64,000 bases of DNA from Kuschelorhynchus macadamiae. Taxonomy: Eukaryota; Arthropoda; Insecta; Coleoptera; Curculionidae. The stretch's first letter is position 1. Each line of letters starts with the position of its first letter. Both the position numbers and the translations under genes were made by a program. The stretch covers positions 712,709-776,708 of the forward strand of contig JAUTXW010004484.1 of assembly GCA_030620095.1 (NCBI GenBank), given 5' to 3'. The notes beneath the pieces were generated by a model, which had not been told where the DNA came from, did not search any database, and saw only the letters and a program-made list of their open reading frames with translations. Below are positions 56,493 to 64,000 of the stretch, one piece after another.

Positions 56493-58365
56493 TTAGGACT
56501 GAAGTTCAAATGCTTCTTCCTCTTCTTGTGTATTTTCTGGATGGATGCTAGTTCGCCTTTTTGGTATTAGTCTTCTCAACTGGTATGGGGCAAAGCGCTT
56601 CGGACTAGGCCTGGGAGGTGATGGAGGATCCTGACTACCAGTTATGGACAGTTTCAGTGGCTTCTTACGTCTACACTTACAGAGGATGTAGAGGATTGCC
56701 ATTCCAACGACCATTGATATTGTGAGTATCGTAAACCAATGGATATGTTTGGTTATGAAGGGTTCTTTCATCAACTTGTCTAGCTCTTCTGAGTATTGGT
56801 CTAGGCGGTGTTGAGCAACGTTCAGGTCATCGGCATTGATGTTGCTGAGCTTCAAGGGTTTGAGCTTTGGGATTTGAGACTGTTCTGGGAACTGTTTGCA
56901 GCATTCGAAAGGAATCTGAACAGGATGGCTTTTATAGGTTACATTTTTATATTCCTCCACCAGGTACTTGGAATGAATTCTTGTGCTTCCAATAAAAGCG
57001 TTACAGTTTGGTTGTAACTTAAGAAGGGAGTTCGTCTTCAGGATCTGGGTTTCTATATTCCTGGTTCCACATTTTACGGTTACAGGAAGTGGCTCGGAAA
57101 CTGAGATAAGCCAGTAGTTCGTGGAGATCTCTTGGACGTGGTAATCGGTGACTAGCAATATCGATGTTTGACAGGTTTTCGGTAGTATGTTCTGCTGCCT
57201 GAGTAGCTGTGCTTCGCAGATAGCATCACTGTCGATTGGATATTGCAGAAGGTCTGAACAGATCTTAGTGTGCGTCTCGAGTGGCTTGCAGCTGGAGATA
57301 TCTTGTGGTAGTACATATAGTAAGGCGTCGTCATCTCGCGCAATGTATTTTTTTGTTGTTGGTATTATGTGAAAAAGACCTGTTCGATTGTCTATAATAG
57401 GAATAGGAAAAATTCGATACAAAGTGTATGATTCTGGTTCAGTTAGAGGAATTTTAAGAACGAACACAATCCTATTATCGGACTGGTATGATTCTAATTC
57501 AATTAAGTCAATATAATTGGCAATATTTGATGAATATATAGGGAGAGGGAGATTATTTTTTGATAGAGAACGCGATATCCCTTGGAGAGAAGTGATCAAA
57601 TCTCCTGGAGTTATTATAGAACTATGAAGAATTTTCAAACGAGCGAATGTGATGGCATTTATAATATCGTTTAAAGAATCTTCTAGAAAAACATAACTTT
57701 TCATTAAAGCTTCGCAAAGATTTAGAGTTTTAATTTGCCCTTCGTAAAACGCTAAGTCATCAGATATGTTCATGATAGCGCTCTGTATAATATCTATGTC
57801 TTGGTTGAAGGTTTCTTCATCAATTTGAATCTTTTGAATGGTGGAATTGAAGTTTTTAATTACAGATGAAGTTACCGATATTTGATTTTTAAGTAAGCTT
57901 TCAAGTTTGCGTTCATCTCGCGTGATTTTGTTTATACATGCATTGTAATATTCGCCATCGGCTGAATCTAAATTGCCTGTGATAGATTTAAAAATACTAC
58001 CAATGCCGTTTATTAATCCGCGTTTGTTCCTATAACATAACTTTTTTGTATCTGCCATGATTTCTCTATATTTTTGATTAACTGCGTTTGAAATTTGGGT
58101 TAATAAGCTCAAATGTGTTTTAATTTCTATTTTAAAAGATACAGTTCTAGGGGATGGGTCATTCAACACGTCACTGAGTGTAGTAAGTAATTTGTCGTTG
58201 TTTTGTATAGTTTCTTTAAGGGGTTGTAAATCTTTGTATACGAGTAACGTCCACTTATCGTTAGTAATTTTGACAAAATTTTCCTCATGGTAAAATAGTC
58301 CAACGGTATTGTTGATTGGTGTGAAGAAGTATTGGGAGAAGACGGCTGGAATAAGCCAAAGGAGT
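56493..58365 (-). CDS. env: Errantivirus envelope (fusion) protein
   Basis: One open frame of about 620 codons. No ATG opens it; it starts behind a splice-acceptor-like TTTTTTTTCCAG ending at 58366, as expected for env made from a spliced RNA whose start lies upstream. After the acceptor comes a hydrophobic segment (LLWLIPAVFSQ) that looks like a signal peptide. A basic RNKR lies before GLINGIGSIFKSI, the cleavage site and fusion-peptide-like region of insect errantivirus/baculovirus-F-type proteins. Heptad-like helices follow. Near the C-terminus FTILTISMVVGMAILYILC is the membrane anchor, then a basic, proline-rich tail. No internal stop was seen. The frame overlaps the end of pol slightly. 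Confidence 0.88.
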
Positions 58366-58381
58366 CTGGAAAAAAAATAGA

Positions 58382-61300
58382 CTAGTCATAGTATGTCTTT
58401 AGCCTATCAAAATTTATTTTGGAAATTTGGTTTGTAGAAAGGTTTTTAAGTTTAGCTGAAGTTTGGTAAAGTTCGATAATTTGAAAGGGGCCATTGAATT
58501 TATTTTCACTTTTGTCTTTAATTTGCGATTCTTTGACATATACTTTGTCACCAACTTTATAATCGGGTTGTTTATCGGAGACTGATTTGTCGAATCTGAT
58601 TTTTGATTTTTCCTTTTGGGCGTTTGTTCTAGCTCGTGCGATTTTGTAATATGTTTCCATTTTATTATTTAGATTTCGGATGTATTTGGAGATAAGTTGT
58701 TCTTGATTATATAAGGTTTCTGGGGGTCGGCTAGACGTATGGCCGAATATCAGCTCATAAGGGGTGAATCCATGAGTTTTGTTTTTTGTGTTATTATAAC
58801 AGATGACTGAATAGGGGAGGATATTGAATGGGTGTTCCTCGGGATGTTCTGCTGTGTGAATCCTAATCATTTCGGTTAAAGTGGCGTGGAATCTTTCGAG
58901 CGATCCATTTGATTGCGGATGGCTAACACTTGAAAAGGTTAACTTGACGTCATAGAGTGTGCACAGGTCTTTCATTAATGTGTTATCAAACTCACGGCCA
59001 TGGTCACAGTGGATCCGTAGGGGAGTTCCATAATGTTGAAAGAATAGCAGGAGTGTATTGACAATCGTTGAGGCTTTTTTATCCGACGTTGGGTACGCCT
59101 GTGTGAACTTGGTTAGCTCATCTCGGATCGTAAGGGCATAGTTACGAGTTGGATACTCGAAGATGTCAATATTGATTCTTTCGAATGCAGTTTTTGGAGT
59201 TTCTGTTATGACTAGGGGCGTACTAAGATTTTTCCTACAGATTTTAACTTTTTGGCAGATTTCACAGCTTCGAATGAGTTTTTCGACATCTTTAGTTAGT
59301 CCGGTCCAATTGTATTTTTGTCGAATGCGTTTGACAGTTTCATTAATACCGCGATGAAGATTCTTTTTGCCAGTATGGTGTTGATCTAAAATTGTGGGTA
59401 TTTCATCCGGGTCTGGGGTTCTTACGAGGTTATGGCATATTTTTAAGTTAATATCTTTATCAGAGAAAATGAATGAAAATATTTCGAGGATGGGAAGTTG
59501 TAAATTATTTTCGATACAATAGGTTTTAGAAAGATCGAATTTATCTTGACATTTATAGATAATATAGAAAAGCTGCTGGACTACGGTATCAGTATTATAC
59601 GACAAGGGTATTATGAAATATTTGCGGTCCTTTACACTCTTACTAGACAGGGTGTTTACCGTAAGCGGGGCAAAATCATAGTTTTCCTCAAATAGGTCCT
59701 CTATAATTTTAAAATGAAAATCTTCCATTTTAGTTTGCCAAAAGAAAGTGACAATATTTTTGTTTGATTTGTCCAAAAATTGATCATTGGAAATTTCGAT
59801 TTTGGAATAATCGATGATTGATTTTGTCTTGTATAAATTAACAAATCTATTGTATTCGTCGGTTATTTCATTATCGTCTAGATCGTTTTCGGTTATTATT
59901 TCTGAAAATGAATTTTGTTTGCTGGTCGAGGGTCTGTTATTAAAGTCGTCTTCATTTGAGGCGTAAATAGCGATGGTTGATTGAAAATCTGAGCAATTTT
60001 TAAAATGGTTAATTTTAATACGTGATAAGGCGTCTGCGTTTTTGTTTATTCGGCCGGGTTTATATTCAATCTTGTAATCATATTCCTCGAGTTTAAGGCG
60101 CCAGCGAGCTAGGCGACTGCCGGGGTCCTTAATTGAAAATAGCCAAGTCAAAGGGCGATGATCTGTTACCAAAACAAATTTTCGACCAAAAAGATATGGT
60201 CTGAAGTGTTTGACAGCCCATACAATGGCTAATAATTCTCTTTCTATGGTAGAATACTTTGTTTCAGCACTACACAGAGTTCGAGATGCATATGCTATCG
60301 GAAGATCTTTTCCGATGGGACCTTGAGATAAGACGGCTCCAATAGCGAATGCGCTAGCGTCTGTGGTTAGCAAGAAAGTTTCTTCGAAATTGGGGTAAAT
60401 TAAGATTGGGTCCGATGTAAGTGCCTTTTTCAGGTCAGAAAATGAGGTTTTGCATTCCGCGTCGAATGTGAATGGGACGTCCTTTTGTAATAACTTGGTC
60501 AGGGGTTTTGATATTTTGGCAAAATTTGGGATGAAACGTCTGTAATATCCAGCAAGACCTAAGAATGACTTTATTTCTTTAGGATTTGTTGGCATAGGAA
60601 ATTTCTGAATGCATTCAACTTTGCTTGGATTAGGTTTTACTCCACTTTGGGTAATAAGGTGTCCTAGATAAGCAACTTCCTTTCGAAGGAATTCGCATTT
60701 ATCAGGTTGGATCTTTAAGTTGGCTTTGCGGAGACGCTTGAAGACTTCTGTTAGTCTTGAAATATGTTCATGTATTGTTGGAGAGTACACGATGATGTCA
60801 TCCATATACACTAAGCAACGTTCATTTTGAATACCGAGAAGGATGTTGTCCATGACTCTTTGGAATGTGGACGGGGCATTCTTTAAACCGAATGGCATAC
60901 GGACGAATTCGTAATGGCCATTTTCAACAGAGAAGGCAGTTTTCTCGATGTCTTTTGGATTGATCTCGATCTGGTGGAAACCAGAAGCCAAGTCGAGGGT
61001 TGTGAAATATTGACATTTCCCTAATTGATCGAGAAGGTCGGAAATGTTCGGAAGAGGATATTTATCAGCTATAGAAAGCTCGTTCAGCTTGCGGTAGTCT
61101 ATAACTACACGCCATTTGGGTTTTCCGGAGGCATCCAATTTTTTGGGAACAACCCAAACCGGGGAGGACCATGGAGAGATGGACTGGCCAATAATTCCTT
61201 GCTCTAACATTTTATTTACCTGGCTTTTTACCTCTTCTTTATGAATGTGAGGATATCTATATGATTTGGTAAATACGGGCCTTGAATTATTAGTATCTAT

Positions 61301-62197
61301 AGAATGTTTGATCTCGTTGGTAAAAGATAAATTATCGCCTTCTAAATAAAAGATATCGGAAAATTCGAGACATAGGTTAGTTATTAAATCGTTTTCTTCG
61401 TTGTTTAAATGTTCGGTGCGTAACTGGTCTTTAATAATTGAGCGCCTATCTAAAACTGCGTTTTGTATAGGGTAGGTATTTAAGTTAAAAATTGTTTCAG
61501 TATCAATTCCAGGGTCAAAAGGTTCGATATTTAAATTTGAAAAGTCGATTGTTTTTTCTATAGCATTTGAGTTAATTATAGATGTAAAAAATTCACCGCG
61601 TTCATTAACCTTAACCAGGGCATTTGGCAATCTAACATTTTCTTTGACATATGCGTGAAGTATAGCATCCGTATTAAATAGTTCGCACTTGAGTTTGAAA
61701 ATTTTTTCAGTTCTAGCCTCTATAGAAATTTTATTACGGTTTTTAATGCATTCTTGTACATCTGATATGGCTGTAGTTGTAGTTACTTTGTGAAGGGGCA
61801 TAGTTTTAAAATTTGTAATAAGTTGTTTTGATTTCAGATCTACAATACATTCATAATGTTCCAAGAAATCCAATCCTAATATACCGTCGAAATCTATATC
61901 TAAATTGCAAATATACACTTTGTGTGGATCACCAATAGTAAAAGGTATGAGTGTAGATTGAGATATTGAAAGTTTTTCATCGGTAATTCCCTGAATAGTG
62001 ACATTTTCGGGAAATCGTGTAGGAAATTTTTGTACGGTGTTTTCCTTAAATATAGAAATGCCTGCACCGGTATCAATGAGAAGTTTGAATTGTTTTGATG
62101 CGTCATCGATATAATATAGATTCTTGGAATTTACAGTAAGAAGAGGACTTAAAGAAACGCTTGTTCCGGGAAATTGAGATTTGGATCCATATCTATA
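58382..62197 (-). CDS. pol: Errantivirus Pol: protease, reverse transcriptase, RNase H, integrase
   Basis: An open frame of about 1,270 codons runs from the stop at 62198 to the stop at 58382. In order: protease LLIDTGAGISIF (aspartate near 62070) and ILGLDFLEHY; reverse transcriptase with WRVVIDYRKLN, LDLASGFHQI, PFGLKNAPSTFQ and LVYMDDIIVYS (catalytic YMDD near 60797); RNase H with TTDASAFAIGAVLSQG, ERELLAIVWAVKHFRPYL and TDHRPL; integrase with an HHCC finger (HHTGKKNLHRG, CEICQKVK) and the catalytic triad in INIDIFE, HCDHGREFDN and HPQSNGSLERFH. No chromodomain follows, which fits errantiviruses. Its start is probably by frameshift from gag, but the gag frame ends before the pol frame opens, so that link looks damaged. 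Confidence 0.93.
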   Translation of the reverse strand, partial: YRYGSKSQFPGTSVSLSPLLTVNSKNLYYIDDASKQFKLLIDTGAGISIFKENTVQKFPTRFPENVTIQGITDEKLSISQSTLIPFTIGDPHKVYICNLDIDFDGILGLDFLEHYECIVDLKSKQLITNFKTMPLHKVTTTTAISDVQECIKNRNKISIEARTEKIFKLKCELFNTDAILHAYVKENVRLPNALVKVNERGEFFTSIINSNAIEKTIDFSNLNIEPFDPGIDTETIFNLNTYPIQNAVLDRRSIIKDQLRTEHLNNEENDLITNLCLEFSDIFYLEGDNLSFTNEIKHSIDTNNSRPVFTKSYRYPHIHKEEVKSQVNKMLEQGIIGQSISPWSSPVWVVPKKLDASGKPKWRVVIDYRKLNELSIADKYPLPNISDLLDQLGKCQYFTTLDLASGFHQIEINPKDIEKTAFSVENGHYEFVRMPFGLKNAPSTFQRVMDNILLGIQNERCLVYMDDIIVYSPTIHEHISRLTEVFKRLRKANLKIQPDKCEFLRKEVAYLGHLITQSGVKPNPSKVECIQKFPMPTNPKEIKSFLGLAGYYRRFIPNFAKISKPLTKLLQKDVPFTFDAECKTSFSDLKKALTSDPILIYPNFEETFLLTTDASAFAIGAVLSQGPIGKDLPIAYASRTLCSAETKYSTIERELLAIVWAVKHFRPYLFGRKFVLVTDHRPLTWLFSIKDPGSRLARWRLKLEEYDYKIEYKPGRINKNADALSRIKINHFKNCSDFQSTIAIYASNEDDFNNRPSTSKQNSFSEIITENDLDDNEITDEYNRFVNLYKTKSIIDYSKIEISNDQFLDKSNKNIVTFFWQTKMEDFHFKIIEDLFEENYDFAPLTVNTLSSKSVKDRKYFIIPLSYNTDTVVQQLFYIIYKCQDKFDLSKTYCIENNLQLPILEIFSFIFSDKDINLKICHNLVRTPDPDEIPTILDQHHTGKKNLHRGINETVKRIRQKYNWTGLTKDVEKLIRSCEICQKVKICRKNLSTPLVITETPKTAFERINIDIFEYPTRNYALTIRDELTKFTQAYPTSDKKASTIVNTLLLFFQHYGTPLRIHCDHGREFDNTLMKDLCTLYDVKLTFSSVSHPQSNGSLERFHATLTEMIRIHTAEHPEEHPFNILPYSVICYNNTKNKTHGFTPYELIFGHTSSRPPETLYNQEQLISKYIRNLNNKMETYYKIARARTNAQKEKSKIRFDKSVSDKQPDYKVGDKVYVKESQIKDKSENKFNGPFQIIELYQTSAKLKNLSTNQISKINFDRLKTYYD

Positions 62198-62254
62198 TTA
62201 TGGATCGATGACTGGAGGGCATCAAATCCTGGTAATTACTAGTGTCATTTTAGT

Positions 62255-62960
62255 TTATAAACTTCCTCTGGTTGGAAAAAATCGTAAACCGGGATTGCCG
62301 TTTTCGGCGGTGTGATCGTATTCGGGCAAATAATTCTCTGAGGAGCATTCTTGTCTTGTATTAACATGATGCGTCTTAGCTGGTTGAAAATTGGGATTTC
62401 TTTGAATTATTGATGGCCTAAATTGTGCTTGGTTTGTATTTTGGCTAGGATTATTTGGTCTATTTTGTTGCGAAAAATTTGGTTGATATTGTGATCTTTG
62501 AGAATTCGAGTTTATTGCGGGTCTTTGAAAATTAGAATTTGTTATGGGTCGTTGGAAATTATTATTTTGGGGAAAATTAGAAGAAATTTGCCTGCACTGA
62601 GATATTGTATGACCAATTCTGTTACAATTGGAACACTTTAATTGTTGTGGCTGGTGTGGTCTAGGTAACTGAGGACTGGGTTTCGGAATAGTTGGTTTAT
62701 TAACTTTTTGATTTTCGAAATACGAAAGCTGAAGTCTCTCCGAATTCTTGATTGTGCTTCTAAAAGTGAATACTAGCACGGATAAGTTGTCCTAGGCGAC
62801 CGGTAAGAAGTGTAAAACATAGTTTCAATTAACATGGTCTGAGCATCTTTTTGTTCTTTTGAATGTAGGAGTGGGGACTTTTGTATGCTGGCATGCATTT
62901 TAGCGTTCAGGATCCATCGCTGCAGATCACAAAGTGTATATTTGCAATTTAGAACTAATT
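62255..62960 (-). pseudogene. gag: Errantivirus gag, 5' part lost, frame-broken
   Basis: The 3' portion is open: a single CCHC zinc knuckle (CSNCNRIGHTISQC) near 62620-62580, followed by Asn/Gln/Pro-rich sequence with three near-repeats of FQRP. Upstream, capsid-like residues (LCDLQRWILNAKMHAS, then MLIETMF) are visible in other frames to about 62960. Frameshifts lie near 62780 and 62830. Only about 390 bp separate this from the 5' LTR, too little for a whole matrix/capsid region, so most of gag is deleted. Confidence 0.8.
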
Positions 62961-63323
62961 AATATAGATTTCGACTTTTTGTTGCGTTGTTGCCAGTATT
63001 ATTATCGTTAAGTTATTAAGAATATCTTAATGCGTTAAAAATAAAAAAATAATAAATAGTTTTCCTTTTTGTAATTTAAGAAAACAAATGGTAAGGGAAG
63101 TAATAATATGTTTAAATCCTATTTGAAAAATCGAACAGTATAGAAAAATAAAATCAAATACGAGACGATTCTTACGTAATCGTAATCTGCATCTGGGTTG
63201 TCTTGTTCTCGATGTGGCTCCAAGCTTTACGAGTGAGGACTTCTCAGGTTCCTTTTGTTTCGTTAAGGGATTGGAATCCGCCGCTACCAGTTAGACCTTT
63301 TTCTTGTTCTAATAGCGTTTAAA
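62961..63323 (-). other. Errantivirus 5' leader
   Basis: No frame; AT-rich leader between primer site and gag remnant. The splice donor for env RNA would be expected here, but I could not single one out. Confidence 0.5.
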
Positions 63324-63344
63324 CGAATCCTACCGACTGCGCCA
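63324..63344 (-). promoter_or_regulatory. Primer-binding site, tRNA-Ser type
   Basis: On the minus strand, TGGCGCAGTCGGTAGGA begins three bases after the 5' LTR. Its complement ends CCTACCGACTGCGCCA, as in a serine tRNA 3' end. Confidence 0.85.
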
Positions 63345-63347
63345 AAT

Positions 63348-63704
63348 TGTTATCTCACTATTTGAAAAATTCACTTTTTAAAAAAACACTTTTTATTAAA
63401 ATAAAATAAAACAATATGTTCACAACTTTGAAAATCAAATGGACATTAATTATTGTTACAACTTAAAAGAATAATATTATACTGTTTAATAAAATCTACA
63501 TAGTCTATTTATATTAAAAATCTTGCTGAGGTACGTGGGAAACCGGCAAGCATCCGCTGGCTTCCATGGAGACTGTTGACGGTGTTTGAGCGTACTGTCG
63601 CAATTCTTGGAAACTGCTGATGTTGGTTTCTGTGAATGACGCAACTGTGTGATAATATGTGGCGACATTCTGGAGGCACGTGGAAGGTCATGGGAAACGG
63701 ATAT

Positions 63705-63708
<4 letters not shown>
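63348..63708 (-). repeat. 5' LTR (361 bp)
   Basis: TG...CA ends as in the 3' LTR. Differences by eye: GGAAAT/GAAAAT, a 2-bp shorter T run, and CTGCTG/CTGTTG. Confidence 0.95.

Positions 63709-63752
<44 letters not shown>
63709..63752. repeat. (TA)n microsatellite
   Basis: Right continuation of the tract split by the errantivirus. It runs straight into a mariner terminus. Confidence 0.97.
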
Positions 63753-63757
<5 letters not shown>

Positions 63758-64000
63758 GGTGTTTCAGTTTTTTGTTGCATAACTTTAACAGTTGATAGAA
63801 CTTTTCAAATTAGTGCAAAAAGTTCATATAAACATAGGTCGTGAAGCGCTTAGTTATCAAGATACAGGGTGTTAAAGTTTGCATTAAATTTTTCCTTTTT
63901 TTCCATTATATCTAAACGGTTGGACATAATGGCACAAAATTGGGTATTTGGGGGTTTTTGGGTGCGGAGAATTTAAATTCGATGTTAGTTTTCGTATTGC
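63753..64000 (+). mobile_element. Left end of another Tc1/mariner element (runs off the window)
   Basis: TACAGGGTGTTTCAG begins in the (TA)n. A second core, TACAGGGTGTTAAAG, follows 110 bp in at 63863, as in the element at 11959. No frame within the window. Confidence 0.75.

Larger units (their letters stand above)
56089..63708 (-). mobile_element. Endogenous errantivirus-type (Ty3/gypsy with env) retroelement
   Basis: This 7620-bp element lies on the minus strand and has the order 5' LTR (right), tRNA-Ser primer site, gag remnant, pol, env, polypurine tract, 3' LTR (left). It is flanked by (TA)n on both sides, which agrees with a 4-bp TATA duplication. The LTRs differ by only two substitutions and a 2-bp indel by eye, so insertion was recent. 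gag is short and broken, so the copy cannot make its own particles unaided. Insect errantiviruses of the gypsy/17.6/ZAM type share this plan. Confidence 0.93.

Noticed and set aside
61025..61207. Small plus-strand frames inside pol (59163-59357, 61025-61207) and env (56808-57017, 57187-57372)
   Set aside because: Antisense shadows of the long minus-strand pol and env frames.

Overview
The window is about 70% A+T and reads as a repeat-filled block of an arthropod, most likely insect, genome. The grounds are an errantivirus-type retroelement with env, Penelope-like elements (PLEs), rosa-like DD41D mariners, ZMYM-type hAT transposases, CR1/jockey-like LINEs and tRNA-derived SINEs. No host gene was recognised. 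Almost everything interpretable is mobile DNA, much of it nested. I cannot name the species.

Layout. 1-5250: copies of a non-coding repeat built from ATGGCGG modules (called the 'GGCGG repeat'). One copy is split by a non-autonomous hAT (492-3039, 8-bp duplication TTACAAAC) that itself holds a palindromic element (1335-2103). 5256-7263: a dead hAT. 8594-13701: two long-TIR Tc1/mariner elements. 14361-22276: a three-level stack, a mariner interrupted by a hAT (14991-21660) that is interrupted by a LINE. 22500-25910: (TA)n arrays holding a PLE with inverted arms. 26068-30135: GGCGG repeats enclosing a tandem array of about 230-bp units, each with a hammerhead ribozyme motif. 30397-38911: hAT remnant, LINE, tRNA-like SINEs, GGCGG repeat, LINE. 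38840-42627: a TIR element whose transposase lacks its catalytic core, plus a foldback region with 30-bp palindromic minisatellites in its arms. 43948-48070: GGCGG repeats, SINEs and another hammerhead. 48823-52416: a PLE with ~1-kb direct repeats. 53355-55461: a DD41D mariner with an intact 359-residue transposase. 56089-63708: an endogenous errantivirus with near-identical LTRs, open pol and env, and a gag broken at its 5' side. 63753-64000: the start of another mariner.

How the parts relate. Four kinds of element (mariner, PLE, PLE-derived fragments and errantivirus) sit in or against (TA)n microsatellites. The mariners share a doubled-terminus design (outer TIR plus an inner copy 105-152 bp in), and three carry an inverted piece of the transposase 5' coding region in one arm. 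Hammerhead-like RNA folds mark PLE ends and the tandem array. The only uninterrupted complete protein-coding gene is the DD41D transposase; pol and env of the errantivirus are long and open.
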